A stretch of 21,339 nt of DNA, taken from IMG/VR virus record IMGVR_UViG_3300006735_000323, positions 1 through 21,339 of that record; one strand, 5' to 3'. The translations under genes and the position numbers were made by a program. The stretch comes from a virus. The first letter of the stretch is position 1. Each line of letters starts with the position of its first letter. Shown here one piece after another: positions 7,308-15,413 of this stretch. The notes below the pieces were generated by a model. The model did not search any database, had not been told where the DNA came from, and saw only the letters and a program-made list of their open reading frames with translations.

Positions 7308-10300
7308 AATAACATCCCAGCATTTTGAAACAGTATACCGTTTCCGTTTTGATATATAGCACGTTGTAGTAGTGGTGTTTCACTGTTACCTAGTGGCTGT
7401 ATTAATAGTTTTACTTTTGCTAACCATCTTGTAACATTATCTCCAGAATGGGTTACTGATAACTTAACGTAATTGAAATTAGCGTCATAAGTATTTATAT
7501 TTACGGTAGGTTCTGGAAAGTCGTTATCTCTTACTTCTTTTTCCTTTGTTCCACCAGAAGGACCAGAAAAGGTTTTAACCTCATTAAAAGGACTTACTAG
7601 CACTGTGTAGTATTCAAAGAAACCTACCTTACCTATAAAGCCAGTAGTACCAGCTACAATAGTCCCCATCAATTCTATATTGACATAAGCCATACTACCA
7701 AGTGGTAAAGACAGTACCCTATCATTTACATTTTGCTGGCGTAAGTTTTCAGCAGTAGTACCGTTAGTAACACATTCTAAATAGAACGTAGATTCTTGTG
7801 CAGACAGTCCACTATTTCTAGTTATAATATTAGTGGCTGAATTTTGTATCGGCATAGGTGGTAGAGCTAGCATTTGATTATCACCTAGTACGCCACTTAA
7901 ATTATTTAAATTAGTTCCATTATTAACGCCTAATCCATTTTGAGTACCTGTGTATGTACTAGAATTATGATAACAAATACCTACACCAGTAGTAGCGTTA
8001 GTTTGTTGAAAGGTCCAGTTTGGGTTTAACTCTTCACAGCAAGCGTTAGTAACATCTGCTGTACTACCGTCAGTAGGATCAATAAAGGTTATCGTACCAT
8101 TTGTGTTAAATAGACTAGGCGTTACAGCACAGTCATAATTAAGCTTAGATATAGCTTTTAACAGTTTTACCTTAGTAGTTTCTTTACCACCTACTACATA
8201 GTTTTCTACGCTTAAAACTCTCCATAATGTATTCTTTAAGTATATAGGGTTTTGAAATTTAAAATTGTGAATGTCAGTTTCATCAAGGTCTAAATAACAT
8301 TCCATTATTCTAGCTTCATCACTATATATTTCGTTTATATATTGCGCCCAGTAATCTAAGTAATAACCGTGATTTGTTACACCCTCACCAAATATATTAA
8401 AAGTAAAACCTGTAATGAATTGTGGTTTGTAATATTCCCAGTGCAACATTTTTGTACTTGCTGAAATATCACTTATTGTATTCATGTCATACGGTAGACA
8501 TAGTGGGAATTTATTATCCATACTTAGCGCTTCTGTATCACCATAAATAGTATAAGCGCCACTAATTAAGTTAAATTCCCAGTCATTGTTCCATTGGTCG
8601 TTAAGGTCTGTTAAGGTAATAGGTGTACCACCATAAAAAAATAACATAGGTTTACCGTCTGTAATAGGGGTTCTGTTTCCATCACTATCTACTTCAAAAT
8701 TAAACGCTATCGCTACTTCATCATTAGCTGACATACTAGCCATATTATTGGTCCAGTGTCCTATCCCTTGTGCTATATAAGGTGCATATATACTAGGTGT
8801 TTTAAAGTTACCTTTTGCGAAGTCATTGGTGTTTAATTGCTTAACGCTACCCCATACCCTATTCCATTTATCAGTATAGCTTTTATTTAGATAGTCTTTA
8901 TTTTCTAAGTCTGTGAATAGTAATTCCCTTTTTTGAAGTTCGTTAGTAGTTCTTAAAGTTTGTTCTTTTGATACATCTAGTTTATCAGTCCAGTATTGTA
9001 TACTACCACCATCTATATAGTCTTGGTAAGGTTCTATAATTAGGTTTTTAGCGTTTTGTGGATCAGACATTACTATCAAGTTATATCTATTTAGTAAGTC
9101 TTTTACAAAGTCTGATTGTGTTAAGTCTGGTAAGTTTTCAATTATCTGTACTTCTGCGTTCACACCACCATTATTATATATACCTTCATTGTTTATAGTT
9201 TGCATTGTACCACTATTTACCTGTGCAGCGAAAACTTCATTACCTATATTATTAGTAGGATAGAAATATAGTTCAGCATAAACGTAACCACTTATTAAAA
9301 CAGCTGTACTTATTTCTGACATAAACTGTACTGGTGCTGTTACACCAGGATTGATAGATACACTTTGTTCACCATAAAATTCGCCATTACCTAAGAACCA
9401 AGTTAACACTACATTATAACCATCTATATCACTACCAGTAAGGGTAGTAGCTGACGTAACTACTTCTAAGTCAGTCTGTATTGTTATACCCCCAGCAGGT
9501 AGTACGCCTGGTGTATCTGGATTATAAGGTATAGTTAGTGTAGGACCTACTGTGCCGAAAGGCATAGTATTAGAATAAATATTATTATCATTAAAAGTAA
9601 TAGTATCAAATTGGAAACCGTTTACATACAGCTGATTAGCAAAGCCAGTAGCAGATATATTGTACCCCATTGTAGTATCAGTAATAGCAGAACTTATACT
9701 AGCTGAAAAACCATTATAAATTTTAACCCTTGTTCTTTCGTATTGTGGCGCTAACGTCATAAATTGTTTACCAAAAAAAGTACTTTTATCTTGCGTGTCA
9801 CCAGTCAAACCTAAGAAAGAACTAGTAATCTGGTAGCCTGCTTTCTGTGCTATAATCTTTAAAAGTCTTTGTACCCTTATAGCTGGCTTTAGGTTTTGTG
9901 ATTGCACTAAACCGTAGTAGTTAGCGTTTTCTTGAAGCGTAGTATAGTTACCCATATTTTCATTTAACGGATCAAGGTAATCAGGATTCCAGAACATACT
10001 GTCACATAAGGGTAAGTTAGTATGTCCATAGTCTATTATAGGGTACATTATATCGTTATCTACTACAGAGCCTAAAGTAGTTAAGCCAGGATCATAACTA
10101 GCTTTTATATTAGCTAAAGTATTCATATGGTCCAGCTGTTGATCTATAGTTCCATCTTCATTTATAAAAGCGTCTCTAAGCTTTTTACTTTTTATATCAG
10201 CGAAGAAATTAGCAGTGTCACCAAATACTATTACTTCATAAAGTCTAGCGTTTAAATAGATTGATTTAAGCTGTATATAACCGTCTAGCTGTGGTATACT

Positions 10301-10798
10301 ATCTACTAATATTACAGCCTTGTATTTAGTCTTAGTATTATATATTAAAGTATCTAAATTAACGTCAAACCAGTTTTCAAAGAATTTATTATTTTCATTC
10401 GTAAAAGGTATTTTTATAGTCTGACTAAAATTAGACTTTCTATTCTCTGGTTCTTTGACATCTAACCAGTTATAGTTTATTCTAACATTAGGCGCTTTTT
10501 CTAAGTCTATCTCATAAGGCGTATTAGGTGTGTAAAATAAGCTTGCATTGTCTGGGATAGCTACAGATACACTGAATAAAGTAATTGCTGTAGCGCTATC
10601 TACTGATTTTATTACACCGTATACTACACCTGCATTATCTACTAAACTATCATTTGCTACAAATACTGTAGTAGCGTCTACTGTATCTACAGCTATTACT
10701 GTTTCTGAAGCCGATACTGGATAGGTAGAACCAGGATTGTTTATTAAAACGCCTGAATTGGTTAAGGTAGGTCTATATACTACTAGTCTTGTATTCAT
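7298..10798 (-). CDS. Large tail tip/baseplate-like protein, 1166 aa
   Basis: The largest gene in the window. The N-terminal part has a segment rich in repeated Val/Thr/Asp strands (20-90), then a motif I recall from large tail proteins of Bacteroidetes phages: 'NYNWLDVKEPENRKSNFSQTI' split with 'KIPFTNENNKFF' (about 108-140). A long beta-rich body follows, including 'QNLKPAIRVQRLLKIIAQKAGY', which is typical of hub- or baseplate-like tail proteins. A Cys pair (ACCEEL) and a Thr/Asn/Gly-rich C-terminal third (about 900-1166) could form a fibre or adhesin portion. It probably sits at the tail tip and may contact the host surface. It starts at TAATG, overlapping the stop of the 498-aa gene. There is no membrane segment or catalytic motif. 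The exact tail position (hub versus fibre) is uncertain. Confidence 0.68.
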   Translation of the reverse strand: MNTRLVVYRPTLTNSGVLINNPGSTYPVSASETVIAVDTVDATTVFVANDSLVDNAGVVYGVIKSVDSATAITLFSVSVAIPDNASLFYTPNTPYEIDLEKAPNVRINYNWLDVKEPENRKSNFSQTIKIPFTNENNKFFENWFDVNLDTLIYNTKTKYKAVILVDSIPQLDGYIQLKSIYLNARLYEVIVFGDTANFFADIKSKKLRDAFINEDGTIDQQLDHMNTLANIKASYDPGLTTLGSVVDNDIMYPIIDYGHTNLPLCDSMFWNPDYLDPLNENMGNYTTLQENANYYGLVQSQNLKPAIRVQRLLKIIAQKAGYQITSSFLGLTGDTQDKSTFFGKQFMTLAPQYERTRVKIYNGFSASISSAITDTTMGYNISATGFANQLYVNGFQFDTITFNDNNIYSNTMPFGTVGPTLTIPYNPDTPGVLPAGGITIQTDLEVVTSATTLTGSDIDGYNVVLTWFLGNGEFYGEQSVSINPGVTAPVQFMSEISTAVLISGYVYAELYFYPTNNIGNEVFAAQVNSGTMQTINNEGIYNNGGVNAEVQIIENLPDLTQSDFVKDLLNRYNLIVMSDPQNAKNLIIEPYQDYIDGGSIQYWTDKLDVSKEQTLRTTNELQKRELLFTDLENKDYLNKSYTDKWNRVWGSVKQLNTNDFAKGNFKTPSIYAPYIAQGIGHWTNNMASMSANDEVAIAFNFEVDSDGNRTPITDGKPMLFFYGGTPITLTDLNDQWNNDWEFNLISGAYTIYGDTEALSMDNKFPLCLPYDMNTISDISASTKMLHWEYYKPQFITGFTFNIFGEGVTNHGYYLDYWAQYINEIYSDEARIMECYLDLDETDIHNFKFQNPIYLKNTLWRVLSVENYVVGGKETTKVKLLKAISKLNYDCAVTPSLFNTNGTITFIDPTDGSTADVTNACCEELNPNWTFQQTNATTGVGICYHNSSTYTGTQNGLGVNNGTNLNNLSGVLGDNQMLALPPMPIQNSATNIITRNSGLSAQESTFYLECVTNGTTAENLRQQNVNDRVLSLPLGSMAYVNIELMGTIVAGTTGFIGKVGFFEYYTVLVSPFNEVKTFSGPSGGTKEKEVRDNDFPEPTVNINTYDANFNYVKLSVTHSGDNVTRWLAKVKLLIQPLGNSETPLLQRAIYQNGNGILFQNAGMLLWN

Positions 10799-12294
10799 TA
10801 GCTATTTGTTCTTACTTTGTTAGCGTACTCTAAATTGATAGTATACTGTATTTTTATCTTATTATTTACGCTTGTTTTCTTTGTGTATTTATTGTCTGTT
10901 ATATTAACTGGATATACTATATTGTTATCACCTAAAATTTGTACGTTTGTAGATGTGAATAACTCTTCAAGCCAAGCACCCTCAGTATCATTAAGCCAGT
11001 CACTATTTATAGTTAGCCTTTTAGTAGCTTCAGTATATAAAGTGTTTTTACCTCTATCATAGTTATTATAATCAAATGTTGTACTATCCCAAGTACCAGG
11101 CACACTAGAACTATTAGACCTTTTAATGTCTAAACTTTCTACTGACTTACCCCTAAAATTCATGTAGTCATAAGCACCTAGCTTATTAACCCAAGCTAGT
11201 CTGACGTTATCGTATCTAGTACAGCTTTGGTGTCTATCGTCTACACCAGTAGCATTACTGTCTTGACTAGCACCGTATCTATAAAAGTGGTAAAACTTAG
11301 TACACCTACTAGCTAAGGTATGATCCCTAGCGCCAAAGATTCTATAGTACGCCCAGTTAGCAAAGTTACTAGGTCTAGCAGTAGCGCTAGTTTCAGCACC
11401 ACCACCGTCATCTACGACTTCGCCAGCTTGCGTTTCTAGGTTAGCTGTACCACATCCAAAGTATAGTAAAGATTCTGCTACTGTGCCAGCTTGTGCGTTT
11501 GTAGCGCCACCATTAGTATTATCGTTTACAAAAAAATGAATGGTATTACCACCACTTGTACCAGTTATAACATTACCTAAACCGTCAAAATATTGTATAC
11601 CTATATATTCTATCTTCTTTCCAACAGTTATTACACCACCAGATTCACCTTGTTTAAAGCATACTGTAAGCTCATCTACATTATCTGACGCTGTACTACT
11701 ACCTCTTACAAATTGTATATTAGGTGCGTTAGTAAAGAAACTATAGCTGTCTGGTGCTGTCGTATCATTCATAAAAAACCCTAAAGGAAAGTTACTACCA
11801 TTAACATCTAAACCCCCTATATTTGTAGCTGTCTTAGTATAAGGCGTTGTAGCTATTGTGCTAGTTAAAACAGCATTAGCTTGGTTAAGCGTTTCTGTAG
11901 GTGCTGTAGTAGCAGACGTTGACTTTTCAAACCCTGCTTCAATTTTTACTATTATTAACTGATCGTCATTTTGTGAGAATATTTTAGTATTTGCTTTTAT
12001 ACCCAGTGTGTGTATACTATCACTTGTAGAATTTGCATTAGATTCTTGCGTCTCTAAGTACGTTCTAACTATTTTATGTACATCTACTATACCTACATTT
12101 ACTTTATTCTTATATACCTTTACTTTAGCTATTTCTGTATAACTTGTAAAGTCCGTTGTACTAATAAATACTTGTGCTATGTATCTAAATTTAGTAGCGT
12201 TATAGTTTGCAGCGTCATCATCTTTTAATACAAATACCATAGGGCTATTTGCTGCTGATACTACACTAGGTTTCTGTTCTATTGTATATGCCAT
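10798..12294 (-). CDS. Minor tail / distal tail-like protein, 498 aa
   Basis: The N-terminal region (MAYTIEQKPSVVSAANSPMV, then VFVLKDDD and KFRYIAQVFIS) looks like a beta-sandwich tail domain. A Thr/Ser/Asn/Gly-rich middle (about 125-310) follows. A conserved-looking segment spans 361-382 (YDNVRLAWVNKLGAYDYMNF), a motif I recall from minor tail proteins of Bacteroidetes phages next to the large tail-tip gene. The C-terminus returns to regular beta structure. It overlaps the next gene start by TAATG and starts 3 bases after the neck protein. It probably links tail tube and tip; no enzymatic motif is seen. Confidence 0.62.
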   Translation of the reverse strand: MAYTIEQKPSVVSAANSPMVFVLKDDDAANYNATKFRYIAQVFISTTDFTSYTEIAKVKVYKNKVNVGIVDVHKIVRTYLETQESNANSTSDSIHTLGIKANTKIFSQNDDQLIIVKIEAGFEKSTSATTAPTETLNQANAVLTSTIATTPYTKTATNIGGLDVNGSNFPLGFFMNDTTAPDSYSFFTNAPNIQFVRGSSTASDNVDELTVCFKQGESGGVITVGKKIEYIGIQYFDGLGNVITGTSGGNTIHFFVNDNTNGGATNAQAGTVAESLLYFGCGTANLETQAGEVVDDGGGAETSATARPSNFANWAYYRIFGARDHTLASRCTKFYHFYRYGASQDSNATGVDDRHQSCTRYDNVRLAWVNKLGAYDYMNFRGKSVESLDIKRSNSSSVPGTWDSTTFDYNNYDRGKNTLYTEATKRLTINSDWLNDTEGAWLEELFTSTNVQILGDNNIVYPVNITDNKYTKKTSVNNKIKIQYTINLEYANKVRTNS

Positions 12295-12297
12295 TTT

Positions 12298-12948
12298 TTA
12301 TAATTTTACTTGTATTTCCATTTGTTTACTAGGTAGCTTACCTATTAAGCTTTCTACGTCTAATAGAAAAGCTTCCGTTACTTCGTCTGGTATTTTCTTA
12401 GAATGTACTTCTACTGGTCTACTTACAAACATAGTTCTTTCTAGACCTCTTCTTCTTATTGCATACCCCATAGCATAAGCTAAACTATTTATAGACCTAT
12501 CGCCTAAGCTTATAGGCTTGTTTCTAATCCATCTTTTTAAAGCGTTTACTAGCTCACCTGCTGGATTATCAAAAGATTTATCAAACTTAAAGCGACTGTT
12601 ACCACCCCTTGCTAGCCCAGTACCACCCCTTTTACCTAGTTCTCCTTTTTTCGTTGTACCCTTTTTTATACCCCCAGTTCCTTGTACACCTTGATCTACA
12701 TATTGCCAGTAGTCAGCAGCGTCACCAAACTCTAAACCTAGTTCTATTGTGCTTTTTGTACTTTTCATGATGTAATGATAGTTACTATATAGCGTGTTTC
12801 CTTGTGTGGTTTTCTTTTTACTATGTAGTATTTTTCTACCATCTTTGATTACGTTAGAACCAAATCTAGTTATAGCTTTTTCTAAGTGCTTTACTTCGCC
12901 TTTTACAAACTTACCGTCTACCCCCCTTAATTTTAGTTTTATAGCCAT
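12298..12948 (-). CDS. Neck / head-tail connector protein, HK97 gp10-like, 216 aa
   Basis: A basic protein with an N-terminal helical region (1-60) and the motif AADYWQYVDQGVQGTGG (77-93), followed by a Lys/Gly-rich stretch (GTTKKGELGKRGGTGLARGG). The 'Y-x-x-[YFV]-V-[ED]-x-G' pattern near residues 80-90 is typical of the HK97 gp10-like family of head-tail joining proteins. The C-terminal part is helical (SINSLAYAMGYAIRRRG). The start overlaps the preceding stop (TAATG). Position next to a tail-completion-like gene supports a role at the neck, where head and tail meet. Confidence 0.66.
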   Translation of the reverse strand: MAIKLKLRGVDGKFVKGEVKHLEKAITRFGSNVIKDGRKILHSKKKTTQGNTLYSNYHYIMKSTKSTIELGLEFGDAADYWQYVDQGVQGTGGIKKGTTKKGELGKRGGTGLARGGNSRFKFDKSFDNPAGELVNALKRWIRNKPISLGDRSINSLAYAMGYAIRRRGLERTMFVSRPVEVHSKKIPDEVTEAFLLDVESLIGKLPSKQMEIQVKL

Positions 12949-13460
12949 TAGATATTAGGGTTTGAATCAGAAGGGTTTATAGGTGCATTACATAAGTTAT
13001 TAGTATTATTAACTTGTAACGATATAGTAGATGACCAGCCAGTCAAAATATTAGCGAATCTAGCTGTAAAAGGATCAGAATTTATAGGCATTTCTATTAC
13101 CACTTCATTAGCTGCATAACTTGTTTTTTTACCACTATCACCCCCACTAGTTTGTATAGATAGGTTCTGTTTGAAGTCTGCTATAATGTCCTGCGTAATT
13201 TCTAGTGTATTGGTCCATACGTCATTTCTATTACTTAAATCTTCTTTAAGGACATCTAACACAAATACAGTCACAGAATACGTTAAAACGCCTTGCTCTA
13301 TAGTAGCGCTACCTGGTTCACAGTATAGTATCGGAAAGTCTTGTAGGTCCATCTTATTTATATCTACTTCATCTAAGAACCCAGAATGAAAAGAATTTAT
13401 TACGTAGTGATTGTCAGCTACGTTATTAAAGGTTTTTATTATGTTACTAAATGTTACCAT
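12948..13460 (-). CDS. Tail completion / terminator-like protein, 170 aa
   Basis: The N-terminus (MVTFSNIIKTFNNVADNHYV) and the segment 'LDEVDINKMDLQDFPILYCEP' resemble small neck/tail-terminator proteins of Bacteroidetes phages, with an alpha/beta core. A strand (VLTYSVTVFVLDVLKED) and a helix (TNTLEITQDIIADFKQNL) follow. A C-terminal stretch with 'DPFTARFANILTGWSSTISLQV' suggests the final beta hairpin. Its start lies inside the end of the frameshifted chaperone reading frame (14-base overlap). It may cap the tail tube; the assignment is from pattern memory and context. Confidence 0.55.
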   Translation of the reverse strand: MVTFSNIIKTFNNVADNHYVINSFHSGFLDEVDINKMDLQDFPILYCEPGSATIEQGVLTYSVTVFVLDVLKEDLSNRNDVWTNTLEITQDIIADFKQNLSIQTSGGDSGKKTSYAANEVVIEMPINSDPFTARFANILTGWSSTISLQVNNTNNLCNAPINPSDSNPNI

Positions 13461-14213
13461 AGTTATTATTTTCTATACTTGATTTATCCTGCTGGTACGA
13501 TAGGTATGTTAATACCATATACAGTTCCAGGTTTGTTATTTCTTTTATTTTTGTTATATCTTCTAAGCACAAAGAAAATACCACATTATACCACCCCCAT
13601 TTACTAGTTAGTGTAGCGCTTTTTTGTTCATCTTCTTCATCATTTGACGTTCCTTTCTCAAAGACCTGACCAAACCTATTGATAGTGTTCTTCCTAAACA
13701 AAAAAAAAAATTTAAAGCAGCTATTGAAGGTAAAGCAGGAAACTTTAAATATTCGTTTTCTAGCTCTTCACTAGGACTGTAAGACTCTATACTATACCTT
13801 GTTTTAGTTTCTTTTACTATTGGTCTATATAATATGCTCATAATCTTGTGCAAGTTCTTCTGTGCGTCTTTACAATAGCTTTCTATATCTACGTATTCAC
13901 CTAGCGTTATTTCGCTTAGGTTTGGCACAAAACCGTATTTTATACCATTCCATTCTACTTTCTTTTGTAGCTCTTCTGTGCTAGGTTCTTCTTTTAGTAG
14001 GACCGTTAATTCTTTAGCGATCTTATTAATGTCGTTATAACTCATTCTATCCATCACCCCCCTATCAATATTGCACATTATACAAATACATTCTAGATTA
14101 AACTCATCTTTAGAAAGCTTTTTACCTTTCAGTTCTTGAAACTTTCGGTACATTTCTATAGTTACAGCGTTCCAATCTTGTGGGATTTGTAATGTTATTT
14201 CTTCTTTTGCCAT
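13447..14213 (-). CDS. Tail assembly chaperone, predicted -1 frameshift product (about 255 aa)
   Basis: The frame-0 protein (stop at 13608) is followed by an overlapping frame in the -1 register that stays open to TAG at 13447-13449. It has no ATG or good start near the overlap; the nearest start is a TTG inside the T11 run. Its C-terminal residues (LTSKWGWYNVVFSLCLEDIT, then ELYMVLTYLSYQQDK) match a block I associate with the end of tail chaperones in Bacteroidetes phages. This is the lambda G/GT arrangement: a short chaperone, and a longer form with a T-like domain that recruits tail-tube subunits to the tape measure. A slip at 13620-13625 would give 198 + 57 = 255 residues. A slip at the T run (13700-13710) would give a similar length with a different acidic linker. 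Here the chaperone is far from the tape measure (about 6.5 kb). Confidence 0.62.
13608..14213 (-). CDS. Tail assembly chaperone, short form, 201 aa
   Basis: The frame-0 product starts at ATG 14213 after a promoter-like element. The N-terminus (MAKEEITLQIPQDWNAVTIE) and helices (MYRKFQELKGKK, ECICIMCNIDRGVMDRMSY) are followed by a beta segment 'WNGIKYGFVPNLSEITLGEYVDIESY' (about 107-132). The terminal region is FPALPSIAALNFFFCLGR, then a basic helix (LRKERQMMKKMNKKALH). The overall plan, helical with a small beta unit, fits tail chaperones that coat the tape measure before the tube assembles. The basic C-terminal helix ends at the site of the predicted frameshift. Confidence 0.66.
   Translation of the reverse strand: MAKEEITLQIPQDWNAVTIEMYRKFQELKGKKLSKDEFNLECICIMCNIDRGVMDRMSYNDINKIAKELTVLLKEEPSTEELQKKVEWNGIKYGFVPNLSEITLGEYVDIESYCKDAQKNLHKIMSILYRPIVKETKTRYSIESYSPSEELENEYLKFPALPSIAALNFFFCLGRTLSIGLVRSLRKERQMMKKMNKKALH
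13620..13626 (-). other. Candidate -1 ribosomal slippery site (CAAAAAA)
   Basis: In the mRNA sense the frame-0 codons are AAC AAA AAA GCG CTA CAC TAA. Lys-tRNA on the second AAA can slip back one base and re-pair fully with AAA, joining the -1 frame (AGC GCT ACA). The position, three codons before the short-form stop, parallels lambda G/T. Confidence 0.45.
13700..13710 (-). other. 11-T homopolymer: alternative slippage site
   Basis: The coding strand has 11 consecutive Ts (frame 0: AAT TTT TTT TTT TGT). One inserted T, or a -1 slip, also joins the second reading frame. Runs this long are prone to polymerase slippage and to sequencing error. Confidence 0.4.
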
Positions 14214-14218
14214 TTGTA

Positions 14219-14247
14219 GTATATATAAAAAGTTAATATTCGTTTAT
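14219..14247 (-). promoter_or_regulatory. Candidate phage promoter element (copy 4)
   Basis: Minus strand: ATAAACGA, 12 bases, then TATATATAC, ending 5 bases before the ATG at 14213 and overlapping the terminase stop. It aligns gap-free over 29 bases with the copy at 1075-1103. It heads the tail module. Confidence 0.42.
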
Positions 14248-15413
14248 AATATGTAATACTTACCACTATAATTAGTAGTTAGCTTATTCAAGGCGATATA
14301 TCTAACAGCGTCTATTATATGGTCTTGCTGGTTAGTAGCAGGCTTATTTACTATCTGACCGTTTCTATCCGTAAGCCATTTGTAGTATTTAAACTCATGT
14401 AGTGCGTTTGTACTATTCTTAGTTATATGTAGCTTAAAACGTCTTAAAACGTCTATCCCCATATTTATACTGTCAGCACCTTTACGAGCAGGAAACATTA
14501 AGAATCCCATACGTCTAATCTCTTCCCCACTCTTAGGCTCTGCTGAATCGTATATTATTTCTGTTCTATTGCTTACGTTTAATTCCCTTAGCTTTAAAGC
14601 TATATCTTGATTAGTTAACCCCTTACTATATAATAGCTCATTTATGTACAAACTATCATTTAATTTATACACTTCTACTATTGCTGTGGGGTCGTTACTA
14701 TACCCAAAGTCCATACCGAGTGAAACTAGATTTGCATTTGCAGGCACTTCGTTAGCTATTTCAAACTGTCTGAAAATAGTTTCTGTAGGCTGTGCCATAT
14801 CACCCAGTCCGTATATTTGCCAGTAATTACTATCTAATTCTTTTAGTCTTTCTATTTCCTTAATGGTTTCTTCTGGTAAAAAAGGGTTGTCTAAATAGGT
14901 AGATTTAATAAATGTGCAGTCATCCCTATTCATTACTTTATCATATATCCAGCTGTACGGATCACTAGGATTAAAGTCTAAATAGATGTTTTCTGTACAC
15001 CTCAACGACAACTGAACGAAATCTTCCATAGTGAACTCTGTGCTTTCATTCATCCATAGGACAGCTCTCTGCCTACCTCTGACCTTATCTGGCATATCCA
15101 CAGAAATAAACTCTATTAGATTGTTATTTAGCTTATAAGTAAGTTCTGATTTATTATGCTTGCTAGGATTGTATAAATTATGATGTTCTAGTATATTAAA
15201 GAAGTCTCTATAAGCACTAGATTTAAGTGCAGGTAAAGTCTTTCTACATATTGTATATACCTTACCTTGTTCTTGTAACGCTTTTAAAATGATTAACTGT
15301 GCTAAAGAATAAGTTTTACTACTTCTAGTACCCCCTTGATTAACGACTATTCTAGTAGTAGCGTTAAGGTTTTTCTGTAGAACTACTGTCCCCTTTAGGT
15401 TTAACGATTTCAA
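14244..15413 (-). CDS. terL: Terminase large subunit, 389 aa
   Basis: The packaging motor ATPase and nuclease. Walker A is GGTRSSKT (27-34). Walker B is AVLWMNE (117-123), with the likely catalytic Glu at 123. A coupling-like segment follows (LDFNPSDPYSW). The RNase-H-like nuclease has acidic residues at D235 (GMDFGYSNDPTA), D289 (IIYDSAEP) and D364/D368 (DHIIDAVRY). Length is on the short side but complete. The start is TTG at 15413, two codons after an in-frame TAG, with no in-frame ATG before about residue 108, past Walker A; so TTG or another non-ATG start must be used. It overlaps the small-subunit gene by 50 bases, consistent with coupled translation. The enzyme acts with the portal, which here lies about 14 kb away. 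Confidence 0.93.
   Translation of the reverse strand: MKSLNLKGTVVLQKNLNATTRIVVNQGGTRSSKTYSLAQLIILKALQEQGKVYTICRKTLPALKSSAYRDFFNILEHHNLYNPSKHNKSELTYKLNNNLIEFISVDMPDKVRGRQRAVLWMNESTEFTMEDFVQLSLRCTENIYLDFNPSDPYSWIYDKVMNRDDCTFIKSTYLDNPFLPEETIKEIERLKELDSNYWQIYGLGDMAQPTETIFRQFEIANEVPANANLVSLGMDFGYSNDPTAIVEVYKLNDSLYINELLYSKGLTNQDIALKLRELNVSNRTEIIYDSAEPKSGEEIRRMGFLMFPARKGADSINMGIDVLRRFKLHITKNSTNALHEFKYYKWLTDRNGQIVNKPATNQQDHIIDAVRYIALNKLTTNYSGKYYIL

Noticed and set aside
13447-13701. Stand-alone 84-aa gene starting at TTG
   Set aside because: The start lies inside the T11 run and within the coding chaperone frame. The downstream block makes better sense as a frameshift extension.
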